The notes below the pieces were generated by a model. That model worked only from the letters and a program-made list of their open reading frames with translations. It searched no databases and was not told the origin of the DNA. Both the position numbers and the translations under genes were made by a program. From Scylla paramamosain (taxonomy: Eukaryota > Arthropoda > Malacostraca > Decapoda > Portunidae), in NCBI RefSeq assembly GCF_035594125.1, contig NC_087156.1:11353306-11417305 (forward strand): a DNA stretch of 64,000 nt. The letters are read 5' to 3'. Positions 1 to 21,412 of this stretch are shown here, piece after piece (positions within the stretch are counted from its first letter, which is position 1; the number at the start of each line of letters is the position of its first letter).

Positions 1-930
1 AGTCTAGTTGTGACTGCATCGAGTTAACAATCTCGTGGTGCCTGCATCGAGGCAGCAGTCTTGTCGTGTCTGTATCGAGGCAACAATCTCGTCGTGGCTG
101 CATCAAGGCAACAATCTTGTCGTGGCTACATAGAGGCAACAATCTCGTCGTGGCTGAATCGAGGCAACAATCTCGCCTTGCCTGCATCGAGGTATTAATC
201 TTGTCGTGGCTCCATTGAGGCAAAAATCTTGTCGTGGTCTGCAGCGAGGCAACAATCTCGTCGTGGCTGCATCGAGCCAACAATCTCGTTGCAAGAGTAT
301 TTTGGCAATAATTCCGCCGTTGCTCTATCGAGCCAACCGCTTCGTTGTGGTTGTATTGATATGCAAGTCTCGTTGTGCCTGTATCGCCTGTAATCTCGTG
401 GTGCCTGCATCGAGGCAGCAATCTCGTCGTGCCTGCATCGAAGCAACAATCTCGTGCTTGCATCGAGACAACAGTCTCGTTGTGCAATCAAGGCAATAAT
501 CTTGTCGTGGCTGCATCGAGCAAACAATCTCGTTGTGCCTGCATCGAGGCAATAATCTCGTTTTGACAGCATTGAGGCAACAATCTCGTGGTGGCTGAAT
601 GGATGAAGGATATAGTCTCGTCGTGGCTCCATCGAGGCAACAATCGTGACTGCATCAAATAAACAATCTTGTCGTGGCTGATTCGAAGAAACAATCTCGT
701 CGTGGCTGCATCGAGGCAACAATCTCGTCGTGGCTAAATAAAGGAAACATTTTCGTCCTGGTTGCATCGAGGCATCAATATCGTTTTTGGCAGCAATCTA
801 TTCGTGGAAGCATCATGTCAACAATCTCGTTGTGGTGGCATCAAGGGAACAATCTCATCGTGGCTGCATCAATGCAATTATCTCGTTGTTTCTCTATCTT
901 CTATGCATTGAGGTACCAGTCTCGTTGTGC
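1..930 (+). repeat. Higher-order repeat copy 1 (left-truncated) within the 28-bp array
   Basis: This stretch matches 2,039 to about 3,205 unit by unit, including rare variants. Both copies begin AGTCTAGTTGTGACTGCATC and both contain the unusual TCGTTTTTGGCAGCAATC segment (781 here, 3,041 in copy 2). The offset grows from 2,038 at the left to 2,260 at the right, so copy 2 carries about 220 bp of extra units, including one block near 2,310-2,360. Shared private variants show block duplication rather than independent homogenisation of single units. Confidence 0.85.
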
Positions 931-2038
931 ATGCATCAAGGTAACAATCTCGTAGTGGCTTCCTCGAGGTAACAATCTCCTCCTGCCTGCATCGCGGCAA
1001 TAATCTCGTCGTGCCTGCATCGAGGCAACAATCTCGTTGTGCAAGCATTGAGGCAATAATTTAATTGTTGCTCTATCGAGCGTACCCTTTCGTTGTGGCT
1101 GTATGGAGGTACCAGTCTTGTGTTGCCTATATCGATGCAAAAATCTCGTTGTGCCTGCATTGAGGAAAAATCCTGTTGTGCCTGCATCGAGGCAGCAATC
1201 TCGTTGTGCCTACATCAATGCAGCAATCTCATTGTGCCTGCATCGAGGCAGCAATCTCGTTGTGCCTACATCAAGGCAGAAATCTCATCGTGGCTGCATC
1301 GAGGCAACAATCTCGTAGTGGCTGTAACGAGACAACAGTCTCGTCGTGGTTGCATCAAGGCAACAATCTCGTTGTGGGAACATTGATGCAGCAATCTCGT
1401 TGTGGCTGCATCGAGGCAACAATCTCTTTGTGGCTGCATCAAGGCAACAATCTCGTTGTGGCTGCATCGAGGGAACAATCTCGTCGTGGCTACATCGAGG
1501 AAAATATCTCGTCATGGCTGCATCAAGGCAACAATGTCATCGTGGCTGCATCGAGGCAACAATCTCTTTGTGGCTGCAACGAGGCAACAAGCTCATTGTG
1601 GCTGCATCGATGCAAGAATCTCATCGTAGCTGCATTGACGCAACAATCTCGTCATGGCTGTATCAATTTCTTCTTGGCTGTATCGAGGCAACAATCTCGT
1701 CGTAACTGCATTGAGGCAATAATCTCGTTGTGGCTGCATCGAGGCAGCAATTTCGTTGTAAGAGTATTGAGACAAGAATCTCGTCGTGGCTTCATCGAGG
1801 AAACTCTCTTCTCGTGGCTGCATAGGGGAAAAAAAATTCTTCTTACCTGCATCAAGGCAACAATCTCGTCATGGCTGCATCGAGGCAACAAACTCGTCGT
1901 AACTGCATCGAGGCAACAATGTCTTGGTGGCTGCATCGAAGGAACAATCTCGTTGTGGCAGAAATCAGATCATTGTGGCAGAAATCTCGTTGTTGCTCTA
2001 TCCAACCAACCCTTTCGTTGTGGTTGAATTGATGTACC

Positions 2039-3205
2039 AGTCTAGTTGTGACTGCATCGAGTTAACAATCTCGTGGTGCCTGCATCGAAGCAGCAGTCTC
2101 GTCGTGTCTGCATCGAGGCAACAATCTCGTCGTGGCTGCATCAAGGCAACAATCTTGTCGTGGCTACATAGAGGGAACAATCGCGTCGTGGCTGAATCGA
2201 GGCAACAATCTCGCCTTGCCTGCATCGAGGCATTAATCTTGTCGTGGCTCTATTGAGGCAACAATGTTGTCGTGGCTGCAGCGAGGCAACAATCTCGTCG
2301 TGGCTGCATCGAGGCAACAATCTCGTCATAACTGCATAGATGCAACAATCTCGATGTGGCTGCATCGAGCCAACAATCTCGTTGCAAGAGCATTTTCGCA
2401 ATAATCTCGATGTTGCTCTATCGAGCCAACCGCTTCGTTGTGGCTGTATTGATATACAAGTCTCGTTGTACCTGTATGGAGACAATAATCTCGTGGTGCC
2501 TGCATCGAGGCAGCAATCTCGTCGTGCCTGCATCAAAGTAACAGTCTCGTTGTGCTTGCATCGAGACAACAATCTCGTTGTGGCTGCATCGAGACAACAA
2601 TCTAGTTGTGGCTGCATCGAGGTAACAATCTCGTTCTGGCTGCTTGGAGAAAACAATCTCGTTGTGGCTGCATCGAGGGAACAATCTTGTCGTAGATGCA
2701 TCGAGGAAAAAATTTCGTCGTGGATGCATCGAGGCAACAATCTCGTCGTAGCTGCATCGAGGCAATAATCTCGTCGTGGGTTCATCATGGAAACAATCTC
2801 GTTGTGCCTGCATCGAGGCAATAATCTCGTTTTGACAGCATTGAGGCAACAATCTCGTGGTGGCTGCATCAAGGATATAGTCTCGTCGGTGCTCCATCGA
2901 GGCAACAATCTGCATCAAGGAAACAATCTTGTCGTGGCTGATTCAAAGAAACAATCTCGTTGTGGCTGCATCGAGGCAACAATCTCGTCGTGGCTAAATA
3001 GGGGAAACAATTTCGTCCTGGTTGCATCGAGGCAAAAATATCGTTTTTGGCAGCAATCTATTCGTGGAAGCATCATGTCAACAATCTCGTTGTGGTGGCA
3101 TCAAGGGAACAATCTCGTCGTGGCTGCATCGAGGCAATTATATCGTAGTTTCTCTATCGAGCCAACACCTTCGTTGTGGCTGCATGGAGATACCAGTCTC
3201 GTCGT
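2039..3205 (+). repeat. Higher-order repeat copy 2 within the 28-bp array
   Basis: Second copy of the block at 1-930. Divergence is by scattered substitutions plus indels of whole 28-bp units. Near the right end copy 1 lacks about one unit around 895 that copy 2 keeps at 3,150-3,175. The composite repeat length in this part of the array is therefore about 2.0-2.3 kb. Confidence 0.85.
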
Positions 3206-5784
3206 GCCTGCAACGAGGAATTAATCTCGTCGTGGCTGAATAAAGGCAGCAATCTCATCGTGGCTGCATCAAGGCAACATTCTCGTCGTTGCTCCATCGA
3301 GCCGACAAACTCGTCGTGGTTGCATCGAGCCAACAATCTCGTCGTGGCTGCATCGAGCTAACAATCTCGTCGTGGCTGCATCGAGCCAACAATATCATTA
3401 TGGCTGCATCGAGGCAACAATCTCATTGTGGGAGCATTGAGGCAATAATCTCGTTGTTGCTGTATCGATCCAACCCCTTAGTTGTGGCTGCATTGAGGTA
3501 ACAGTCTCGTTGTGACTGCAATAAGGCAACAATCTCGTCGTGGCTATATCGAGGTAAATATCTTCTTGTGGCTGCATCGAGGCAACAATCTTGTCGTGGC
3601 TGCATCGTTGTATAGATGTAGAAATCTCGTTGTGGATCCATCGAGCCAACAATCTCGTAGTGGCTGCATCGAGGCAACAATATCGTTGTGGATGCATCGA
3701 AACGACAATCTCCTTGTGGGAGCATTGAGGCAATAATCTCGTTGTTACTCTATCGAGCCAACCCCTTCTTTGTGGCTTCATCGATCCAACCCCTTCGTTG
3801 TGGCTGCATCGAGGCAAAAATCTCTTTGTGGCTGCATCGAGGCAATAATCTCGTCGTAGATGCAACGAGGCAACAATCTCGTCTCGATAGTGTTCCACTA
3901 TCGAGCCAACCATTTTGTTGTGGCTTCATGGAGTTATCAGTCTCGTCGTGCCTGCAACGAGGCAACAATTTCGTCGATGCTGCATCAAGGCAAAGATCTC
4001 GTCATGGCTGCATCGAAGCAACAATCTCATTGTGGCTGCATCAAGGCAATAATGTTGTCGTGGCTGCAGGGAAGGAACAATCTCGTCGTGGCTGCATCTT
4101 GGCAACAATCTCGTCGTAGCTGCATCGAGGCAACAATGTCGTCGTTGCTGCATCGAGGCAACAATCTTGTCGTGGCTGCATCAAGGAAAAAATCTCGTCG
4201 CGGCTGCATCGAGGCAACAATCTCGTCGTCGGCAATAATCTCACTGTTGCTCTATCGAGCCAACCCCTTCGTTGTGGCTGCATTCAGGTACCAGTCTCGT
4301 TGTGCATGCATCGAGGCAATAATCTCGTCGTGCCTGCATGGTCCTCAAGGCTTCATCGAGATAACAATCTCGTCGTGGCTGTATCGAGAGAAACATCTCG
4401 TCGTGGCTGCATCGAGGCAACAATCTCGTCGTCACTGCATCGAGTCAACAATCTTTTCGTGGCTGCATCGAGACAACAATCTCGTCATGGCTGTATCGGG
4501 GCAACAATCTCGTCATCGTTCTGGGAGCATTGAGGCAATGATCTTGTTGCTCTATCGATCCAACACCTACGTTGTGGCTTCATTGAGGTAACAATTTTTA
4601 TCGTGGCTGCAGTGAGGCACCAATCTCGTCGTGGCTGCATCTAGGCAACTATCTCGTCGTGGCTGCATCGGGGAAACAATTTCGTCGTGGCTGCATCAAG
4701 GCAACAATCTTGTAATAGTATCGAGGCAACAATCTTGTAGCTGCATCGAGGCAACAATCTCGTTGCAAGAGCATTGTGGCAATAATCTCGTTGCTGGTCT
4801 GTCGAGCCAACCCCTTCTTTGTGGGTGCATTGAGGTACCACGAGGCAACAATCACGTGGTGCCTGCATCAAGGTAGCAATCTCGTCGTGCCTGAATCGAG
4901 ACAACAATCTCGTTGTGCCTGCATCGAGGCAACAGTCTCGTTGTGCCTGCTTCTAGGCAACAATCTTGTTGTGGTTGCATCGAGGCAACAATCTCGTTGT
5001 TTTTGCATCGAGGAAACAATCTCGTTGTAGCTGCATCGAAGCAACAATCTTGTTGTGGCTGCTTATAGGCAACAATCTCGTTGTGGCTGCATCGAGGCAC
5101 CAATCTCATCGTGGCTGCATCGAAGCAACATCCTCGTCGTGCATAGAGGCTACAATCTCATCGTGGCTGCATCAAGGCAACAACGAGGCAAACGAAGCAT
5201 ATCGATGTTGCTATATCAAGCCAACCATTTTTTTGTGGCTTTATGGAGATACCAGTGTCGTCGTGCCTGCAACGAGGCAACAATTTCTTGCAGGCTTCAT
5301 CTAGGCAAAAATGTCGTCGAGGCTGCATCTAGGAAACAATCTCGTCGAGGCTGCATCGAGGCAAAAATCTCGTCGTAGCTGTATCAAGGCAACAACCTCG
5401 TCGTGGCTGCAACGAGGCAACAATCTTGTCGTGGCTGCATCAAGGAAACAATCTAGTCGTGGCTGCATCGAAGCAACAATCTTGTCGTGGCTGTATGGAT
5501 TTAATAATCTCGTCGTGGATGCATGGAGGCAAATATCTCGTTGTGGCTGCATCGAGGCAACAATCTCGTTGTGGGAGCATTGAGGCAATAATCTCTTTTT
5601 GTTGCTATATCGAGCAAACCCCTTCATTGTGGCTGCATTGAGGTACCAGTCTCGTTGTGCATGCATTGAGACAATAATCTCGTCCTGCCTACATCGAGAC
5701 AGCAATTTTCTTGTGATTGTATCGAGGCAGCAATGTCGTCGTGGCTGCATCGATGTAGCATTGAGCATTGAGGGAATAATATCG

Positions 5785-6420
5785 TTATGGCTGCATTTAG
5801 GCAACAATCTCGTCGTGGTTGCATCGATGCATCGACGCAACAATATTGTCATGGCTGCATAAAGGCAACAATGTCGTAAAGGCTTCATTTAGGCAGCAAT
5901 CTCTTTTTGACTGCATCAAGGCAAAAATCTCGTTGTGGCTGCATCGATGCAACAATCTTGTCGTAGCTGCATGGATACAACAATCTCGTCGTGGCTGCAT
6001 CGAGACCATAATCTCGTTGTGGCTGCATCGAGGCCACAATCTCGTTCTGGCTGCATCGAGGCCACAATCTCATTGTGGCAGCATGGAAGCCATAATCTCG
6101 TTGTGGCACCATGGAGGCCAAAATTACTTTGTTGCTGCATTGAGGCCACAATATCGTTGCGGCTGCATCGAGGTTACAATCTCATTGTGGCAAGAAGGAG
6201 GCCACAATCTCTTTGTGGCAGCATGGAGGCCATAATATCGTTGTAGCAGCATTAAGGCCACAATCTCGTTGTGGGTGCAACGAGGCCACAATCTCGTTGT
6301 AACTGCATATAGGCCACAATCTCGTTGTGGCTGTATCGAAGCCACAATGTCTTTGTGGCTGCATCGATGCCACAATGTAGTTCTGGCTCCATCGAGGCCA
6401 CAATCTCGTACGCCTGCATC
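5785..6420 (+). repeat. GAGGCCACAA variant subarray, copy 1
   Basis: In this block the usual GAGGCAACAA of the 28-bp unit is replaced by GAGGCCACAA or GAGGCCATAA in consecutive units from about 6,003 to 6,400. It is preceded by a distinctive ATGGATACAACAATC unit at 5,971. The same ordered set of variants recurs at 7,577-8,125 (ATGGATACAA at 7,756, offset 1,785), including the GCATGGAAGCC unit and the CATGGAGGCCAAAAT unit. Confidence 0.85.
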
Positions 6421-7576
6421 GAAGCAACAATCTAGTTCTGGATGAATCGAGGCAACAATCTCATTGTGGCAGCATAGCTGCAATAATCTCGTTGTTGCTC
6501 TGTTGAGACACCCGTTTGTTGTTACTGCATGGAGGTAAGAGTCTCGTCGTGCCTGAATCGAGGTAACAATCTCGTCGTGGCTGCATCAAGGCAGCATATT
6601 CGTCGTGGCTGCAACGAGGAAGCAATCTCATCGTGGCTGCATAGAAGCAACAATCTCGTCTTGGCTGCATCGAGGCAACAATCTCGTCGTGGCTGAATGG
6701 AGGCAACAATCACGTGTACCCTGATTCGAGGCATTAATCTTGTCGTGACTGCATCGAAGCAATTATCTCATCGTTGATGCAACAGGGAAAAATTTTCGTC
6801 GTGGCTGCATCAAAGCAACAATCACGTCGTGGCTGCATCAATGCAAAAATTTCGTCGTAACTGCATCGAAGCAACAATCCCTGGCTGCATTGATGCAACA
6901 ATCCCGTTGCAAGATCATTATGGCAATAATCTTGTTCTTGCTCCATCGAGCCAGTCCCTTCGTTGTGGCTGCATTGAGGTACAGTCTCATTGTGCCTACA
7001 TCAAGGCAACAATCTCTTGGTGTCTGCATCGATGCAGTAATTTTGTCGTGCGTGCATCGAGGCAACAATCACTTTGTGTCTGCATCGATGCAACGATCTC
7101 TGTGCCTGCATCGAGGCAACAATGTCGTTGTGGCTGCTTGGAAGCAACAATGTCGTTGTGGCTGCATCGAGGCAACAATCTCGTCGCAGCTGCATCGATG
7201 CAACACCCTCGTCATGGCTGCATAGAGTCAACAGTCTCGTCGTGACTGCATCGAGGCAACAATCTCGTCGTTGTTGTGAGGCAATAATCTCGTTGTTGCT
7301 ATATCCAGCCAACCATTTTGTTGTGGCTGCATGGAGGTACCAGTCTCGTCGTGCATGCATCGAGGAAACAATCTTGTCGAGGCTGCATCTAGTCGAGGCA
7401 ATAATCTCGTCGTCGCTGCATCGAGGGAACAATCTCATTGTGGCTGCATCGATGCAACAATCTCGACGAGGATGCATCGAGGCAACAATCTCGTTGTGGT
7501 TATATCGAAACAACAATCTCGTTGTGGCTGCATCGAGTCAACAATCCCGTTGTTGGAGCATTGAGGCAATAATCTC

Positions 7577-8125
7577 TTTGTGGCTGCATTTAGGGAACAA
7601 TCTCGTCGTGGTTGCATCGATGTAACAGTATTGTCTTGGCTGCATAAAGGCAACAATATCGTAATGGCTGCATTGAGGCAAAAATCTCGTTTTGGCTACA
7701 TCGAGGCAACAATCTTGTTGTGGCTTCATCGATGCAACAATATTGTCGCGGCTGCATGGATACAACAATCTCGTCGTGGCTACATCGAGACCATAATCTC
7801 GTTGTGGCTGCATCGAGGCCACAATCTCGTTCCGACTTTATCGAGGCCAGAATCTTATTGTGGCAGCATGGAAGCCACAACCTCGTTGTGGCATCATGGA
7901 GGCCAAAATCACGTTGTTGCTCCATCGAAGCCAAAATCTCGTTGTGGCTGCATCGAAGCCACAATCTTGTCGTGGCTGCATCAAGGCCAAAATGTCGTTC
8001 TAAGTGCATCGAGGCCACAATGTCGTTGTGGCTGCATCGAGGCCACAATATCCTTGTGGCTGCATCGAGGCCACAATATCCTTGTGGCTGCATCGAGGCC
8101 ACCTTCTCGTTGTGGCTGCATATAA
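7577..8125 (+). repeat. GAGGCCACAA variant subarray, copy 2, at the array edge
   Basis: Second copy of the CCAC-type subfamily, ending exactly where the 28-bp array meets the AT-rich satellite. The last units (8,030-8,110) are nearly identical to each other, suggesting recent unit-level expansion at the edge of the array. Confidence 0.85.
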
Positions 8126-10049
8126 AGTGCCAGCCACGCGTTTTAGCGTTTTGGTACCTTAGAAGCTTAGAAACACTTATAATGCACTTTTCTTGTAATA
8201 TCGTTTCTTTTCCCGTGTAGGTTATTTTGCTTGCATTTTAGCGTTTTTGTAGGTAACAGGCTCAAAAATTTGAAAAAAAAAAAAACACGATAATGATAGT
8301 TATTTTTTTTCTCCATGAAGGGTATTTTGCATGCGTTTTATCGATTTGGTACTTAAAAATATAAAAAAACGCGCAAAAGTCATGTTCATGTTTATTAATA
8401 TTTGGTATTTCAGTACAGGTTACCTTACACATATTTTAGCGTTTTGGTCCCTAAAATTGTGATAAACACTGAAATGGCATGTTTCTGGCATTATCCTCTT
8501 GTTTCACCATGTAGGATTCTTTACATTCATTTCGCCGTTTCTGTACCTTGAAGGCTGAATAAACTCAAAATAGACATTTTTGGTAATGTAATACTATTTC
8601 TTCGTAAATGGTGTTTTCATGCGTTTTAGAGTTTTCGCACATGAGAAGTTCTTAAACACTTAAAAGACACGTTCTTTTGCATTCCAATATAAAGTGATTT
8701 CCATAGACTTTCTCGTTTTGGTACCTAAAACACTGAAAAACAATGAAAAGACAATTTTCTGGTAATGTTGTATCTTTTATTCATATAAAGTGCTTTGCAT
8801 GCATTTTGGTGTTTTGGTTCCTTAACAATGTGAAAAACTGAAAATACATGTTATTTGTAATATTTTTTTTATTTGTCCATATGGAGTGCAATTCGAGCGT
8901 TTTTGCCTTTTGGTACATATAAATGTGAAAAACACTCATAATTCATGTTTTTTGATGATATCGTTTTGCTTCATCATTATAGGTACTTTGCATGCATTTT
9001 GAGTTTTTGTACCTAACAAGATCAAAAATACTTAAAAATACACGTTTTGGTAATGTTGTTCTTTTCTCCATATAAAGTGCTTTCCACGCGTTTTAGTGTT
9101 TTGGTACCTAAGAAGCTCAAAAACACTCGTTATACACGTTGCTTGTAAGACCCTTTCTTTTCACAAAATAGGGTAGTTTATATGCATTTTGGCGTTTTTG
9201 TACGTATGAAACTCAAAAACACTTAAAATACTCGGTTTTTATAATGTTATTGTGCTGTTTGTTTTGGATGCGTTTTAGACACGTTTTTGGAAATGTTCTG
9301 TAATCCCCTAAAAGGAACTTTCCATACTTTTAAGCGTTCTGGTGCCTAACACGATCAAAATCACTCAAAATACATGTATCTGACAATGTCACTTCGTTTC
9401 CATATATAGAGGGCTTTCAATGCATTTTGGTGTTTTAGTACCTAACAATGTAAAAATTACTTAAAACAGAAGATTTTGGTAATGTTCTTTTTCTCAATAT
9501 AGATTGCTATTCACGCGTTTTGGTAGCTATGGAGCTCGAATACACTTATAGTATATATTTCTTGTAATAATATCCTTTGTTTTCCCATATAAGTTACTTT
9601 CCATGCATTTTGGCGTTTTCGTACCTAACGATGTGGAAAACACTCTTGTAATATCGTTTCATTTCCCATTTAGGGTTCTTTGCATGCATTTTGGCGTTTT
9701 TTTTTGTATGTAAGAAGCTCAAAAGAAAATACACATTTTATGTTTATTTATTATGTTTCTTAATAAATGGCGTTTTTGCAAACGTTTTAGCATTCTAGTA
9801 CGTGAAGAGCTCAAAAAATCTTAAAAGACACGCTTTTGGTAAAGTTATTTTGCATTCCAGTATTGGATGCTTTTCATGCATTTTAGCGTTTCGGTGCCAA
9901 AAACGCTCAAAAACACTGAATAGACATGTTTCTGGTAATGTCATTTTTTTTTATGCAAATTCGATTTGGTATCTAACAATATGAAAACGCTGAAAATACT
10001 TGTTTTTGGTAATGTTGTTGTGTTTCTCCATATTAACGCGTTTTTTCGT
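8126..10049 (+). repeat. 96-bp AT-rich satellite, forward, first block
   Basis: About twenty degenerate monomers start immediately at the end of the 28-bp array. Monomer landmarks are a TGCATGCATTTTGG or CATGCGTTTTAGCG start, GTTTTGGTACCTAA in the middle, a CTCAAAAACACT stretch, ACACGTTT and a final CCATATAGGGTGC. Type assignment (A-E) is possible but noisy here: B at about 8,141, C at 8,231, D at 8,328, E at 8,425, then a jump to C at 8,522. A monomer near 9,260 is shortened. No gene is visible. Confidence 0.9.
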
Positions 10050-11070
10050 TAATAAGCTAAATCCTCGGAAGGTTTGTGGACCTTATGGGGTGCCTCCTAT
10101 TGTTCTCCGAAACTGTGCCTCCGTGCTTGCACCTAGCCTAGTCAAACTCTTTCAGCTCTGTCTGTCAACATCTACCTTTCCTGCTTGCTGGAAGTTTGCC
10201 TACATTCAGCCTGTTCCTTAAAAAGGGTGACCGCTCTAATCCCTCAGGTTACCGTTCTATTGCTTCAATTTCCTGCCTATCTAAAGTTTTTGAATCTATC
10301 CTCAACAGGAAGATTCTTAAACATCTAACACTTCGCAACCTTCTATCTGATCGCCGGTATGGGTTCCGTCAAGTCCGCTCTGCTGGTGATCTTTTGGCAA
10401 AATCTTGGTCTTGTTGAAAGTTTTGCTGTTGCCTTGAATATATCAAAAGCTTTTGACAGAGTCTGGCACAAAGTTTTGATTTCTAAACTACCCTCCTACG
10501 GCTTCTATCATTCTCTCTGTAACTTCATCTCAAGTTTCCTTTTTGGCCGTTCTATTGCTGCTGTGGTAGACGGTCACTGTTCTTCTAAATCTATTAACAG
10601 TGGTATTGCTCAGAGTTCTGTCCTGTCACCCACTCTCTTCTTATTATTCATTAATTACTTAAACCAAACTTCTTGTCCTATCCACTCATACGCTGATGAT
10701 ACCACCCTGCACTTTTCCATGTCTTTTTATAGGCGTCCAACCCTTCAGGAAATAAACATTTCACGCAGGAAAGCCACAGAACGCCTTACTTCTGATCTTC
10801 CTAAAATTTCTGATTGGGGCAAAGCAAACTTGGTATTGTTCAATGCCTCAAAAACTCAGTTCCTCCATCTATCACCTCGACACAACCTTCCAGAGAACTA
10901 TCTCCTCTTCTTCAATGGCACTCAACTGTCCCCCTCTTCTACACTGAACATCCACAGTCTGTCGTTTACTTATGATCTGAGCCGGAAACTTCCCATCTCT
11001 AGCTAAAACAGCTTCTTTGAAGTTAGGTGTTCTGAGACGTCTCCGCCAGTGTTTCACGCTCCTCCCAGAT
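10050..11070 (+). pseudogene. LINE (Jockey-like) ORF2 reverse-transcriptase fragment, broken
   Basis: A non-LTR retrotransposon reverse-transcriptase fragment inserted in the satellite. The frame moves between three overlapping pieces (about 10,052-10,221, 10,196-10,417 and 10,359-11,006), so it is frameshifted at least twice. Compared with the second LINE copy at 42,134, it lacks part of the segment after the RSAGDLLA-like block. Recognisable RT blocks are SKAFDRVWH with the motif A aspartate at 10,455-10,457; a motif B region GIAQSSVLSP where related elements have GVPQGSVLSP, so the second Gly is lost; and the catalytic YADD box at 10,689-10,700. The fragment has no endonuclease domain, no 3' UTR and no poly-A tail. 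Satellite resumes at TTTTAGTGCCTAAAACGCTG near 11,075. It is a dead copy. Clade assignment is from the wording of the RT motifs and is approximate. Confidence 0.9.
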
Positions 11071-20944
<9,874 letters not shown>

Positions 20945-21412
20945 ATGTACGTAAAAAAATGCCAATATGCATACAAAGTAACGAAAAATCATTATGAGAA
21001 ACGGTTATTATGGGTGCTTTTTCAGCTTATATACCAAAATGCTAAGACGCATGAATAGCACTCTATATGGAGAAGCAGAACAACACTACCAAAAACCTGT
21101 ATTTCTAATGTTTTTCACATTGTTAGGTACCAAAAAGCATGTAAAGCACCCTATATGTGGTAAGAAAACGAGATTTCCAGAGTGTTTATGAGCATGCCAA
21201 AACACCAAAATGCATGCAAAGCAAATGAAAAAAAAAAAAAACTTACCAGAAACCTGTATAACCAACGGTTTTGAGCTTCTTAGGTACCAAAACGATAAAA
21301 CACATAAATGTCACCCAACATGGAGAGACAGAACAACTTTACCAAGAGAGTATATTTTGAGTGTATCTCACATTGTTAGGTACCAATATGCCAAACTGCA
21401 TACAAACCAACA
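20945..21412 (-). repeat. Inverted block of the 96-bp satellite (about one pentamer)
   Basis: Orientation switches: the plus strand now reads CTCTATATGGAG, CACATTGTTAGGTACC and GTTTTGAGCTTCTTAGGTACC, which are reverse complements of forward monomer landmarks. Reading the minus strand gives an A-B-(D/E)-A-B-C-like succession. Forward monomers return at CAACAAGCTCAAAAACCCTC (C type). The length of about 468 bp is close to one composite unit. Confidence 0.9.

Larger units (their letters stand above)
1..8125 (+). repeat. 28-bp minisatellite array with higher-order structure
   Basis: A continuous tandem array of degenerate 28-bp units with the core GCATCGAGGCAACAATCTCG followed by a variable T/C-GTGG-like linker. 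Units differ mainly at CGTCG/CGTTG, GAGGCAAC/AAGGCAAC/GATGCAAC and GGCTGC/GCCTGC. The array starts before the window and ends abruptly at about 8,126. Because 28 is one more than a multiple of three and the unit lacks frequent stops, three successive units are read in three frames, so long 28-residue-periodic reading frames occur on both strands. No gene is seen inside it. Base composition is clearly more GC-rich than the satellite to the right. Function unknown; most likely satellite heterochromatin. Confidence 0.95.

Noticed and set aside
1176..2027. 283-codon open frame on the plus strand, and a 255-codon frame at 2141-2908 on the minus strand, in the 28-bp array
   Set aside because: Periodic 28-residue repeats appear in several frames on both strands because the 28-bp unit is not a multiple of three and has few stops. 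No start context, domain or codon bias; an artefact of the minisatellite.
1..8125. CRISPR-like appearance: short direct repeats with regular spacing
   Set aside because: There are no unique spacers; units are contiguous and vary gradually. Eukaryotic satellite context and transposons exclude it.
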